A DNA stretch of 64,000 nucleotides from Turnera subulata (lineage: Eukaryota > Streptophyta > Magnoliopsida > Malpighiales > Passifloraceae). The DNA is taken from assembly GCA_028386065.3 (NCBI GenBank), contig JAKUCV010001889.1:56355-120354 (forward strand), in the 5' to 3' direction. Shown piece by piece: positions 37,120 to 49,805 of this stretch. The stretch's first letter is position 1. Every line of letters starts with the position of its first letter. Both the position numbers and the translations under genes were made by a program. The notes under the pieces are model-generated. The model was not told the DNA's origin and made no database searches. It worked only from the letters and a program-made list of their open reading frames with translations.

Positions 37120-37953
37120 CTCACCTTAGGAACGGCGGCGGCGGCGCGAGGATGGGGTCACGAGGCGCGGCGAGAGGCGCGACGCTGGAACGGCAGGAGG
37201 AAAGGCACGGCGGCGACGGCAGAAGGCGGGAGGCGCGAGGGAGGTGGATCCGTGGGTTCTCCGCCGGGTCAACGGCCCTCGGCGGCGCGTCAGGTGGCGG
37301 AAGACGACGGGGGCGACGGCGACAGGTCGGCGAGGGCTCGGCGAAGACGGTGGTGGCGTCGGTGCGTCGAGAGGCGGCGCGCAACGCCTCCTGGTGAACA
37401 GTAACCCGAGGGAACTCGGGTTGACGATGAACAGTTCCCCCCTTTTTTTTCATTTTCTTTATTTTCTTTTTATTTTATTTTCTTTTTCTTTCATTTTCTC
37501 TCTTTTTCAGTTTCTTCTTTTTTTTCTTTCTTATTTATTTTTTTCCTTTTTCCTCTCTGTTTTTTTTCTTTTTTTCCTTTTTTTCTCTCTTTTTTTTTTC
37601 CTTTCTCTTTTTTTCTCTTTTCCTCTCTTTTTCTTTTCCTCTCTTTTTCTTTTTCTCTCTTTTTCTTTTTCCTTCTCCTCTTCCTCTCTTCCCCTGGTTT
37701 CTTCTTCTTTTATAACCGATGAAACACTGTGCACATGTGAATCTTCAATAATGCAGCTTGTCTGCATTATTGAGCGAGTCCGGTCCGGACCAGAAAATAA
37801 CTGATACCCCCTTAGTTATTTTCCGGTTTCGAAAAACGACGCCCGATTTACCTTGAATTAATTACCCAAGATTAATTCAACGATAAATCACGGTAAAAAG
37901 ACTTTTACAGTCCCAGTAAAAATTCAAATTTTTACCCGGGCTGTTACAACATG

Positions 37954-39258
37954 TCTATAGTTTTAGAAACATATAAAGCAATTTCAGACCAACTATTAAT
38001 TACTTGGGCTCTCTTGTAAGTATTCATAAATATTCTTTTCCTCTTCCTTCCTTTACCGGCTGCTTCTTTCCTTTACTTTTCCTTCTTTTTATTAACACAC
38101 ACATTCTATAGTCAGTCATCGTCCATTCTTCTGTTTGGTACAGCGAATGTTATGATTTATACTAATACTTAAACACCAACTAGGCATTGACCGACCCCAA
38201 CAAACATTGGTAGACGGACTAATGCTTTTTTTTTACCTGTCTTGTTCTTGATTATCACAATTTATATTGGTGTTTTAATTTGGACACATTTCATCCCTCA
38301 ATTAAGCCGATTAACCTATTTTGGTTATCTTGACCGTTTTACTCCTGAAATCAATGACGTATAAGTTTTTTCACAAGGGTTCTTCACCTAACCGACCCGA
38401 AACCGGGTGGATACCCAAAGGCTAACTGAAACCCAACCCAAACTGGACATTTTGTTTATTATTATTTTCCTTTTTTCTTTTAATTTATTATTTTATTTTA
38501 TCCAAAAATTTTAATTCTAAAAATAGATATTTCTTTAATCTGCAATCTATTTTTAGTTCTAAAAATAGATATTTGGGTTATCGGGTGGGAAGGTGCTTGG
38601 GTCGGAAAAAAATAGATTGCAGATTATTAGAACGAAAAGAAATATCTATTTTTAGAATTAAATTTTTTGGAAAAAAGAAAATAATAAAATAAAAAATAAT
38701 AAAGATTGTCTAGTTCGGGTCAGGTTTTGGTTAGGCTTTATATATCTACCAGGTTTCGGGTCGGTTAGGTGAAAAATCCGGATGAAAAAACTGACATGTC
38801 ATTGAATTAAGAAGTAAAGCGGTCAAAATAACTAAATTAGGCAAATCTGACTTAATTGAGGGATGAAATGTGACCAAATTGAAATACAGATATGAATTGT
38901 GATATTCAATAACAACACAGGTACCAAAAAAAGGCATTAGTCCGATTGGTAGACTAAAGACTTGATGTTTGTTGAGATGATGACATGCACTTCATCGATG
39001 TTGTTTCAAGCATCTTTGCTTTCATGTTTTTTTTTTTCTTTGTATACGTCAATTCCTTATAGATACATGAAACTCAGTCTTTAAGACCACACTCACTTTT
39101 TCGACTTTCCCTTGTAGGGTTTGCTTTGCCTGTAAGTCTCTCTGTTTCAGTTCAGTCTCTGCAAGTGTATCAAATGATGTTGCCATTTGTAATGCTTGAA
39201 ATTCTTTTTGGGTTTTGATCGCAGTGATCATTTCATTTCAAGCCCGGAAAGTGAAACA
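37954..39258. other. Promoter region of helicase D with foldback insertion
   Basis: From about 37975 the sequence matches the C promoter (14790-15275) in patches (TAATTACTTGG, TTCTTTTCCTCTTCC, the leader after TTTGCTTTGCCT). It carries the 38215-38944 foldback element and a leader intron 39132-39224 (GTAAGT...GATCGCAG). Confidence 0.55.
38215..38944. mobile_element. Long-TIR foldback element (MULE-type MITE)
   Basis: A 730-bp element made almost entirely of two inverted arms of about 360 bp. The ends are perfect complements: CGGACTAATGC on the left, GCATTAGTCCG on the right. It is flanked by ATTGGTAGA at 38206-38214 and 38945-38953, a 9-bp target-site duplication as made by Mutator-like transposases. 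It has no coding capacity. Helicase C lacks it at the matching promoter position (near 14995-15020). Confidence 0.8.
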
Positions 39259-42200
39259 ATGAGCACATCTCATCAGGTGAAGAAGCCAATCGCCGGTAGA
39301 GAATTTGTTGACTTGGTGCTTTCTTGGTCTTTGGAAGAATTGATCAATAAAGATCTTTACAGAGGCCAGGTATAGTAGATATATATGCTCTATTTTTTTT
39401 TCTTTTTGATCAGTAGCTATGCTCTAGTTTATAGAGATGTGCATGTGGTTGTAATATCATTTTTTTTGTGTTTTATTTTCTCTTAACTTGTTTGGCAGTA
39501 ATTTTTTATTTTGGTGTGCTCTTATGTGGACTTATTTAATTATTGTGCTGTTGCATATATGAGTTGCTGTAATGCTTAAATGGCAAAACTATTACTGATT
39601 GAAATTCAACACCAGATGTTTCTTTCATTGCAAACTTTTTTGAAGGATAGGAAAATTCATAAGAATCAGAGAAGTTTTAGTCTCTCTCAGTTCCAAGCGG
39701 CCGCAATGTCAATGAAATTAGAGTAAACTTTTTCATAATTACTTCGATATTGGCCAGACATTTTGCATCTTTAACAGTTTTGAATATTATGTTGTAGTGT
39801 TAAACGAACGATTTTGACACTTTATAAGTAGTCTAGTCGGTTATTTTGTTTAAAAGATAAAAACTAGGTATTCACCAAAAAAAAAGATAAAAACTAGGAC
39901 TACATGTGTTAGTGGGATGTTAATGCATTAGTGGGGATGTTATTACATTAGTGAGTTATCTACATGTTAGTGGTTTAAAGTAGTGGGAAAATGGCTTAAC
40001 TAGTGGGGTTAAATTCAACTGCCAATGCCTTTGAATAATTTATTGCGCCAATTATTTCTTAACTACGTTTTGAATATGAAAATTTGATTGGGGCCATTCC
40101 AAATGAAAAAAGAAATGAGGAACGGAAAGAACATGATTATCTAATTTTGGTAGTATTTACGTAACTAGGAGTGCAATTCATCATTTGACCATCGAGTGCT
40201 GAATTAGATGGAGCAACTCCTATAATTAGATTAAACAGAATAATCAGCCCTGTCCATCAGGATTTGACGATCTGATTATTGTCCGTATAAAAAAAGAAAA
40301 AATTGTGCTAAATTCTGAATGGGGCTAATTTTTTGGTGTTTCACCTCGATTGGAACATATATAGTGGACATATTTGGGTATTAAGTCTTAAATTCAACAA
40401 CTATGTAAATGCTCTTGTGGGATCAAAGAGTAGCATTTTCGTTTTCTACACTGCAAGAATAAACTTCTACTAGTTCATACTCTAATACTTATATGTTAAT
40501 TAACAGGTGGAGAAGATACCGGATACATTTGTATCAACGAAGCATTACATGAAAGCATTCGTTCCTCCATTTCTTGAGGAAACACATTCTGAGTTATGTT
40601 CAACCCTGGAGGCAGTCTCGAGATCACCATCCTGTGAAATATTATACATCAGAAGAACTAAAAAGTTTGCACTTCCAAGAGACTTGTTCTATGAAATCAC
40701 GGTGAAAACAGCCAAAGGAGCATACCAGCCTGTAATTAGCGATGTTATAGCATTGACATGCGCGAGGCCTCAATCCATTAATGATTTGAGAGGACCTCGA
40801 GGGTCTTACCTTGTTGCTTTTGTTCGTGGAGTAAGAGAAAGTGAAAATTCTTCTACCTGCAAAGTCTCAATATTATCATCAGAGCCTATTTTCCCTGAAG
40901 ATGTCTTGACAAGTAAAGAGGGACAGTTCAGCATTGTTGGACGGGCATATCAGAGGAGTGTAAGAATGTTTGGTATTTATCTGATAAATCTGACAACAAA
41001 TCTGCGCATATGGCAAGCATTGAACTCGGAGCTAGAAGGAAAGAATTTGAACATAATTACTGAAGTTCTGCAGAATAACTTCAGCGTAAGAATGTGATTT
41101 ATTTCCAAATTGGAATCTCTATTTATCTTTTACTCAAATGCCCAGTTGTCAGCCAGTAACACCTTGGCTGACTAATTAGCATGCCATTTTCCTCACTTTC
41201 TCTATTGAACTTAGACAAATTCACAACTGATCATCTAAATATATTTGCGTTGCAGGAAGGAGAAAGTTGTACTATCTGCTCTGGAAGAGCAGATAGTGAT
41301 GTTCCACCTTCTTTCTTAAGGGACATTTCTCGCTCTGTCGGTTTAGATGATTCCCAAAATGCTGCGGTTTTAAGCTGTATTGGCACTCAAAAATGCAGCC
41401 ATCATGATACAGTCAAGCTGATATGGGGTCCTCCAGGAACTGGGAAAACAAACACAACCAGTGTGTTGTTATATACCCTACTTAAGTTGAGATGCAGAAC
41501 TCTTACTTGTGCTCCAACCAACAATGCTGTGTCAGAAGTGGCAACCCGTGTCCTCGGATTACCAGCTGGTGGGTTGCTTGAAGACTCTGCTTATGGTAAA
41601 GGGGATATAGTCCTCCTTGGAAACCGCGAGCGACTGAAAATTGATGAAAAGGATAAACTTCTTGATATATTTCTTGATCATCGTGTTGATGTACTTACGG
41701 ATTGTTTAAGTGGTTGGAATGATAGTTTAGAATCGATGATATGCTTGCTCGAAGATCCTGAAAAGCAGTATCGCTTGTGTTTGGAAGCTGACACAGGCTT
41801 GGAGGATAAAGAGGATGAAAATGATGAAGAAAATGGTATGAGGCAAAGTAGATCAACAGAGGAAGATAATAAATGCGAGGATAAGAAGAGCAATACAATT
41901 TGGAATAAATTTGTACAGGCATTGAAGGAAGTTATAACAAATGCAATGAAGGTGCAGGAGGAAAGCCAATTGAAACAGAAAGAGAGAGAGGATGAAGTTA
42001 TTCTCTCTAAAAACAAGAAATCACCAAAAGTGACACTAGAGCAATTTTTCAGGGAAAAATTCAGTACCTTTGCGGACAGGTTGAAGTTTTACATTGAAAA
42101 TTTGTACACTCACTTGCCAACTTCGGCCATTCCATTAGCAGTGGCGAAGAACATGATCAGAGCACTTGTTTTGCTTCGATCCCTTGAAAAAATGTCTCTT

Positions 42201-44587
42201 AGTATTAATGTTACTGACGAGGGGCTGAAACAAATCTTGGAGAAGCATGAATACTCCGGAGATAGTGTGCATATAAAATTGAGGAGTGCAAAAGCAGAGT
42301 GCCTAGCTGCCCTGAGAATGCTTCCTCAAACATTCGATATTCCAATCTCGGGCTTGGAGATGTTCTGTTTGAAACATGCAATCCTTCTCTTCTGCACTGT
42401 GTCAAGCTCCATAAAACTTCACATTGAAGGGATGTCGCCTTTTCAGTTCTTGGTTATCGACGAAGCTGCTCAGCTTAAAGAGTGTGAATCAACCATCCCT
42501 TTACAGCTCCGCGGACTTCAACGTGCTATTCTCATAGGAGATGAGCAGCAATTGCCTGCCATGGTTCATAGCAAGGTTTTAAATTTTTTCTGCTATCCTT
42601 TCATACTATGAGCAAACATTTCCGTTTCATCAAATTTTTACATGATTCATGAATACTGTAAGTATTATCAGATTTCTGCGGAAGCTGGGTACGGAAGAAG
42701 TTTGTTTGAGAGGCTGGTGAAGCTGCGTTGCAAGAGACACCTACTGAATACCCAGTACAGGATGCACCCATCCATAAGCTTATTCCCAAATAGGGAGTTC
42801 TATGGTAAAAAAATCTTAAATGCGTCACGTGTCAAAGTTGCAACGTACAGAAGACGATTTCTTGAAGGAGATATGTATGGTTCATACTCTTTTATAAACA
42901 TCCTACACGGGGAAGAAGAATATGATGAGCAGAAGAGTTCAAAAAATACTGTTGAGGCTGCTGTTGTAGCTGACATAGTGGAGAGGCTACATAAAGGTAT
43001 ATGATTACAAATAATTATATCTTTGGAAATTATATATGTTTAATTTTCTTGCTAACACTTCTGTTTAAATTAAGATGGACTTTCTTAATCTGTTGGTGGT
43101 GCAGAATTTACTCGCTCGAGAGAGAAGATTAGCATAGGGGTCATATCACCATACAATGCTCAAGTTCGTGCCATTCAAGAGAAGCTTCGAAAATGCAATT
43201 CAGATTCAGATAGTGGTTTTTCTGTCGATGTTGGCTCTGTTGACGGCTTTCAAGGAGGAGAAAGGGATGTGATAATTCTCACTACTGTTAGATGTAACAC
43301 AAGGGGGGCACTAGGTTTTGTCTCCAATTCTCAACGAGCAAATGTGGCACTAACTCGTGCAAAGTATAGAGTAAAAGCATGACTTCTTTTCCGCATATGC
43401 ATTTTCTTTTGTAAATACAAAATTTGCTGATAGGCTTTGACTGTGTAGGTATTGTCTATGGATTCTTGGTAATGGAGAGACTTTGATCAGAAGTAAAAGT
43501 GTGTGGAAGAAGTTGGTCCATGATGCAAAGTCACGTCAATGCTTCTATAATGCCGATGAGGACGAGAGCTTGGCTAAGGCTATTACAGATGCCCTGATTG
43601 AGATTGGTCATTTTGATACTTTACTGCAAAGAGATTCTATATTGTTCAAGAAGGCAACATGGAAGGTATAAATAACAAAATATATTTTCACATTTCCCCC
43701 CATTACTCTCTCTAGCCAATATGGAAGGTTCATGCTTTGTGTGATCTCTTCTTTATATGTTGATTTCTCTTTATAAGTAACACCCTCTACTCCACTGTAC
43801 CTGGAGTTTGCATGATTGAATTTTGTTCATATTTTTTGTCGGGGTTGAGTTGAATGAATTCCATTTGTTTACTTACAGGACTTCTGCGAAGCAAAGAAAA
43901 TTTACAAGAAACGCTTCATGTTGTCTAGGGAGAAATAACATGTGCTTCCTATCTAATACAGGTTTGCTTCAGTGATGATTTCCCAACATCTCTTTCAAGA
44001 CTGGACGTTGGAATCCGCAAGGAGGTGCTTTCCCTTTTGACAGAACTTGCAAATGGTTGGCGTCAATCTCAGCAGAACAGAATGAACCTAGATGTCCATA
44101 ACGGACCTTCTTCACAGATGCTAGAGCAATGCAGGGTTAGGGGTAAGCTACATCTGGTTTGGACTGTGGAGGTTATTTCAGAGAACTCATATCACCTTCA
44201 AGTTTTCAAGGCTTTGGATATCTTGCCACTATCTGATCTTCCAAAACTAGCAAACACTCTCGACTCCGTATTTAGCAGTTACTCTAAGGAGCACATGGAC
44301 CGCTGCAAACACAGAAGTGTGGAAGGGTAAGCTAACCTTACACCTTATTGTGTGATTTATTTAGGAAAAATCTTTTGACATATATGATATATGCAAGCGG
44401 CTTTTGTCATAGGGGAATGTGGGGTTACTTCCTTAAATGAAGTAAGAATATGTTCTTGCATTTTTATTCCTGCAGGAATTTGGTTGTTCCCATGAGATGG
44501 CCTATGAAGTCTTACAGCGTCTCTGAATGTAGTAGTTCAAAAGCTGATGCAGGGCATCTGTCGAAACACTATCATTACTTAGCGTGA
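39259..44587 (+). CDS. SEN1/UPF1-like superfamily-1 helicase, copy D
   Basis: Fourth tandem helicase, closest to C. Exons: 39259-39369, 40507-41085, 41256-42575, 42672-42996, 43105-43363, 43449-43665, 43962-44326 and 44476-44587, about 1095 aa. Motifs: [44 protein letters not shown] and ALTRAK. The last residue of motif VI comes from a CAAA|GTATAG donor where the other copies have AG|GT, a weaker splice site. In exon 8 a one-base deletion relative to C (..LSKH instead of ..[10 protein letters not shown]) shifts the frame to a stop at 44585. The former last exon survives unused near 44836-44858. The core is intact and could be active. Confidence 0.85.
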
Positions 44588-45631
44588 AGGAGAGCCCATC
44601 TGCTACAACATCTAATTAGTACGTATAAGTTTTATTCTTCTGGTTGATACATCATGCATAAGGAAATCATAAATGGTTGGAGGTTCAGATTTGCACATAA
44701 ATTTACTCAAGTTGAAGCAATTTAAACTGTTACAGCATCCGCGAATATTTCTTATCCATTTTGTATGACATTTGTTTGTTGATGAATGACGATAGTTGTT
44801 TGAAAAAGCTGGGTTGTTTTGTTGAACCATGATCAGGGTGGTGTGGAAGCCCAAGTGAAGAAATTTGAGGATGGTCAACGAGTAGATTCTTTACTTGCAT
44901 AAAAGAATTTTCTACCCTACCAGATTATCCATTATTTTGTACAAGCCACTGTTGTTGTCCTCGTCAGAGCTAGTGAGGTAGAAACCACTGGTGCTCCTCC
45001 ATCATTTTTTATGTATGCAAAACATTGAACTCAGAAAGATGGGTCCTTAATATGATGCCAAACGCTTCTTTTTATGGGGTACTTGTTGCTTGTGATGGTG
45101 CTTATATGTTTCCTGTTTTCCTGGTTTCTTTTAGCTTCTTAAAATGGTTTGCAATGCCACTTAACGTTAACTTCTTGTTTCAATTGGTAAAATTATTTCA
45201 TTTTTGTTGGCCAAAAAGAGATCACTAGTTTCAACTCATTGCCTTCCCCTGCTTGACTCGCCAAATTTGTCCACTGTTCAGGTGGCAGATTCCACCAATA
45301 ACCTGTTGCCGTTGGTAGCCTTCAATAGTTTTATAGCAGGCAAAGGAGGCGGAATAAACCTTGTTGGTTTTACAGCTATTGTTTTCTATCGTATTAGTTG
45401 TTACCGACTACAAAATACGATTTGCCAATAAAGAAGAGGCAGAATGGACAGCCTCCCGCATGAAGATGGTTATAATAAGACTACAGCTTAAAACATAATT
45501 TCCACGTCTTTAGAGATGACACAAACAAGAAATCAGACCTTAAAATTTTCTTGTCGAAACATCTTACTAGCAATATTATCATTAAAACCTTAATCACAGT
45601 TTTACAACACTGGCCTCAATCTCATGAAAAC
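44588..45631. other. Convergent intergenic region between helicase D and CTNNBL1
   Basis: Starts with decayed coding sequence of helicase D (GTGGAAGCCCAAGTGA at about 44843). The rest is AT-rich and probably holds the 3'UTRs of the two facing genes. No further gene is seen. Confidence 0.55.
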
Positions 45632-48600
45632 TTATGAAAAAGCTGTGATAAATTTTTGGATCCTTGACTGCGCTCTCTCCTTCTCTTCTGGTCCATCTAG
45701 GTCGCCAATGTTGTCATGATATTCCTACAATTCACAAAAACAAGCACACAGAGTTGGTGTATAGGACAAGAACCATCATTTTTCCGCCATGAAAACAAAA
45801 AGATGTGGACACATGCCATTCCAAGCTAGTATAGTCCTTCTTGTTGATAATGCGAGTTTAGGGGATTCCGCATTCGTTACTTTTTCGCTGTCTCAATCCT
45901 TAATAATCTCTTACCAAATTCAGCGACGAGAGTGTCCTACATGAGATATCAATGTAATGGCAAAGCATGTACCTGAAGTATGTCCTTAACATCATTCTTG
46001 GTAAGCTTCTGCTGTTTGAGTAATAGTTCAATCCTTGCCCTCATTCCAGGGTGCCTAGCCATAAGTCAGAATGAAGTTAGTAGACATGACCACAAATCGT
46101 TACAACCTGAAAATAAGCTTTTGATCAAAGGGTAGACAATGTTATTAGACATGGAAAAACTTACTCGGAGGACCAAAGATGACCCAGAATAACAGCTATC
46201 AACTGCAGGATCGAGCAAAAAGAGGACAAAATCAATGAAGATGAGAACAACTCCAAACAAAAGCACATACGACAGAGGCTTGTGGTGTTTCCGGAACACA
46301 ATATTCATGAAGACATTACACATTGCCGTCCTCTGGCTACAGTTCGAATGTGTGCATGTTCGATTGTGTTTATACATGCAGATATTAAAAAAGTGAGGTT
46401 TACACAATTCATATACATGCATAAGTGAAATAAACTCCTTAAACATGGGCTACAGTAACAGACATGCAATGCAGGACAATGTGGCTTCAAGATTTTAGAC
46501 TGAACAAAGTTATTCAGCACTTGTCCATATAATCGCAATTTTAACAATTATTACTAATAAAAAGATCCATAGCGGGCCGCTACTCTGCATAATAAAAAGA
46601 AATCCACGGCACTCCACCCTACACGGTTATAAAACCCCCTCAACCAAAATTATTTATAAACAAAATTTAATAAGCTGTAAACTGAATCTATGGTATCTCC
46701 TTACTGCAAATTACAACTTTAACCCACAAAACTTGTCAGATGCATGTAGAAATCAAATATCCACGGAGGAAATTAAAGGGAAACAAATTTATAACAAAAA
46801 CTAACCTGAAGAGTGTATAATCCAGATTCTAGCTTCCGATTATATCTTTCATCCTCATCCATCTACAAAATTACTGTCACTATTAAACAAGGTGGTGGGG
46901 AAAGTCACTCAATGAATAGAAGAACAAACCGATAAAGTAATACCTCTAAATCATCAAGCTCAAGCTCGTCCATTCGTTGCGTCTCAGCCTTTACTCTATC
47001 CGAATATCTGAGTAAAGATTATCATTATATTAAATGGGTGAGTCCATATTATTAAAATGGAATACACACCAGCAACCCAAACTTTATCACCACACCCGCA
47101 GAACAGAAGCACCAAGAGCACTAGAAATTCTCACCAGTGCAACAAAAGGAAAACTAGTATGGAGGAGGTTATTTTTAAAACGTGTAAAACTAGATTTTCA
47201 AATAACTGGTCCGCTATTTTATATGGAAAATAAAAGGAAAACATAAAGGACGAAATTTACTAGAATTACCTCATATAAAGTTCCATAAGGCGGTCAATTT
47301 TCTCACACTCATTCTCAACAAATTTACCCAACAATCTCTCCCTTCTTGAACCTCTCAAAATTCCACCTGAAAATAGGATGAAAAACAAAACCTATTCACA
47401 ACATAATTGCAATAGGAATTCATCTGCCAGCGAAATAAATGATGAACTTGCCTTCTTACCAAACAAGGATGAAATTAGTGAGACAATGCGCTCCTCTAAC
47501 TCCTCTTGATAGCTCTCCTTCCTATTTTTCTTGCTCATAGGAATCTAAAAGATGGATGGGAGATGAAGCATGTCAAATTCACAGAATATATAGAAAAAAG
47601 CAACCAAAAATTCACAGAAGAAGTGTATTTGACGCAACATGTACACCAGAATTTACCAATGGAATACATTTTCTCGTGTGGGGATAACCAGCTACACATG
47701 AGAGGAATATAATATGTGAAGCCACGAGGATAACTCCATGAACAAAGGATGTACTACTAAGGTATTCAGGAGGAGTCATTTCAATACACAACTCAAAAAC
47801 CAGAAAAATACCACAAAAGAGCAAGAAGACAACAAGTTCCAACACTGACAGAACTTCCATTACGAGGATCAGAATTCTAAATCAAGACAGATACTTCAAC
47901 ACATTTTTGAGTTCTCATGCCAGCTGATTCACAATGCACCATGGATGAATCAATGCTCGAGAATCAAACACGCAAGAAACTAATTGAAGCAAACTATAAA
48001 GAAAGATAGAAGAACTTGCCTTACCCATGAAAGCAGCAAAGGCAGTCTTCAACCCCATCACATCCACGAACCGCTCACAGGCAGGCGGATACTTCGTCAT
48101 TGCAAAATCCAGCGCTCTCACAGCCGACCCGTAAGCCGATTTCTTCTGCTTCATGATAATAATCATGAGCTCCACCCCTTCTGCCCTCACAAACCTCTCC
48201 TTATTCTCCAACGGCATCAACAAACAACACAACGCGTCAAACAAATTCTCCACCATCTCCTCCTCGTCGCCGCTCTTGGGGTCCTTGGACTTGTACATCG
48301 CCACCGCCTGCAGCACCACGTCCACCCCATTCATCTGCCCCAACCTCTTCTGATTGGCCGTGCTATTCTGCAGCAGAATCGCCAGAATTTCCGACGCGTA
48401 CTGCTTATTACTATCGAATTCCCGGACTTTTATCTTCGCCACCAGCCACCTCAGTATCTTCGTCCTCTCGCACACCATCTCCGCCACCCCCGGCTTCACC
48501 TCGATCATATTCTCGATCGTTGCCAGCGTGCCGTACACCGCCGCCACCTCGTCGGGGTCGTTGTCGGTCAGCCGCTGCAGATTCTGCACCAACAGCTCCA

Positions 48601-49138
48601 ATGCGCTGTTCTCCACCAAGGCATCCACCAAAACCCTAGCCGGCTCGTCGTTGTCGTCGAGGACGTCCTCGTCGGTGAGGTCCTGGAGGAGCTGGACGAC
48701 GTCCATGGCGATGTCTGTGTTCTCGTGCGTGAGGAGGTTGACAATGGAGGGGATGGTGTTGAGGGCCACGAGGTCCGGGTACAGCTCCGGCGCCCCGGCG
48801 AGGATTTTGAGCTTCTGCAGCTCCTGGTGGAGCTCAATCTCGGAGTCGGCGAACCGCTCGGGTTGGTCCGGGTACTTGAGCCGGGCCTCGATGTTCTCTT
48901 TCAGGCGACGCTCGAAGGAGAGCACGTGCTTCTTTAGGGTTCTTGAGTCGAGCGCTTCTACAGCGGTCTGCGATTTCTCTAATGCTTCGAGGAGGTCGAG
49001 GTCGACGCCGGCAGCGTTGTTGTTGGTGGCGTAGCCGTTGTCATTCGGGAGTTGCGGTGGCGGAGGCGGCGGGAGGAATGAAGAATCGTCGCGTCTGCGT
49101 TTGTGGTTGTGGCTGCGACCATCGTTGGCTACTTCCAT
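45632..49138 (-). CDS. CTNNBL1: Beta-catenin-like protein 1 (CTNNBL1) homologue
   Basis: Nuclear armadillo-repeat protein; in animals it binds the Prp19/CDC5L spliceosome complex (family knowledge). Eight minus-strand exons with consistent phase: 49138-48020, 47544-47460, 47366-47270, 47007-46944, 46862-46806, 46202-46165, 46054-45973 and 45724-45632, 544 aa. The N-terminus has a basic KRRR cluster and a PPPPPP run, then the conserved region LLEALEKSQTAVEALD and ARM repeats. Late exons give RLMELYMRYSDRVK and EYHDNIGDLDGPEEKERAQ, typical of the family C-terminus. The first intron must use a GC donor (AAG|GCAAGT) to keep the frame (..FMGK|IPMSKK..). Exon 1 holds two thirds of the protein. Single copy here, no sign of damage. 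Confidence 0.92.
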
Positions 49139-49476
49139 TCTGTGTAGTGTGGGAAATTGTAACGATTTTGATTGAAACTCTGGGTTGTTTCTTTTCTTTA
49201 GGAGTAGAATAGATTTTTGGACGGGAAAAATACAGCGGTAGGGTAGCGGTCTGTCTTTAGTAAAACGGCGTCGTTTCCAGGAAGTCTATATGGAATTTGG
49301 GCTTGGTCGCGGAGTTGTAATTACTACTACACTAAAGCCCAGTTGGTCAAAAAAACATTATACTAAAGCCCATTTACAGGTTAGTTCTCCAGTGCTAGCT
49401 TGCGAAAATAACAGCACAGTTGGTCAAAAAATATTATACTAAAGCCCATTTACAGGTTAGTCCTCGAGTGATAGCT
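49139..49476. other. CTNNBL1 promoter side with a 77-bp tandem duplication
   Basis: A 77-bp unit starting AGTTGGTCAAAAAA (49341-49417) is repeated from 49418. The second unit is interrupted at 49476 by the Pack-MULE and resumes at 53264 (TGCCAAAATAACAG, compare TGCGAAAATAACAG at 49401). This shows the exact insertion point. The target duplication AGTGATAGCT is at 49467-49476 and 53254-53263. Confidence 0.7.
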
Positions 49477-49805
49477 GGGATAACAACTCCGCGAGTCCTA
49501 TATCTTTTTCCGAAATCTCATTTGAGTCCTAAAAACGAAAAACGCCTATTTCGAGTCTTATAACATTCAAAAATTACACCATTTGAGTCTCCATCTATAT
49601 TTTCGTCAAATTTTTGCTGACTTGGCCGTTATCTGATTACGTGGAAAATAATTAGTAAAAAATAACAATAACGTGGAAAATAAGATAAATAAAATAAAAT
49701 TAACAAAAAATAAATTTCAAAATAGCAGGCTACACTTCAACCAAAAAAAAAACATTTCAAAATCACTTCACGCAAAGCTAAAAAAAAGAAGGAAAAAGCA
49801 AATTT

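Larger units (their letters stand above)
28005..37948 (-). mobile_element. Non-autonomous Ty3/gypsy element, minus strand, with nested insertion
   Basis: Orientation is read from its ends. On the minus strand the LTR starts TGTAACAGCCCGGG and ends GGGGCGTTTCA. The downstream LTR is 28005-29489, preceded by a polypurine tract (AAGGTGGGTAGA, about 29490-29501). The upstream LTR is 31950-34025 plus 37120-37948, followed by a primer-binding site at 31935-31946. Flanks GCATG (28000-28004) and ACATG (37949-37953) match at four of five bases, as an aged target-site duplication would. The 2.46-kb interior has no gag, protease, reverse transcriptase or integrase. It carries two plus-strand (antisense) transcription-like units. 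It resembles LARD-type or Tat-lineage derivatives. Confidence 0.8.
31950..37948 (-). repeat. Gypsy upstream LTR, split by solo LTR
   Basis: Together 31950-34025 and 37120-37948 make an LTR of about 2.9 kb. The host sequence GGATC-CTCAC-CTTAGG, uninterrupted at about 28605-28620 in the partner LTR, is split here with CTCAC duplicated (34021-34025 and 37120-37124). Contents include the hairpin array 32545-32961, an AT-rich stretch (33250-33840), a (TA)n tract (about 33898-33938) and GC-rich then polypyrimidine sequence on the far side. Confidence 0.8.

Noticed and set aside
37244..37804. 186-aa Phe/Ser-rich frame
   Set aside because: Translation of the LTR polypyrimidine tract.
47984..49034. 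Long plus-strand frames of 317 and 226 aa
   Set aside because: Shadows of CTNNBL1 exon 1 on the other strand; the minus-strand frame has clear family similarity and splice phase.
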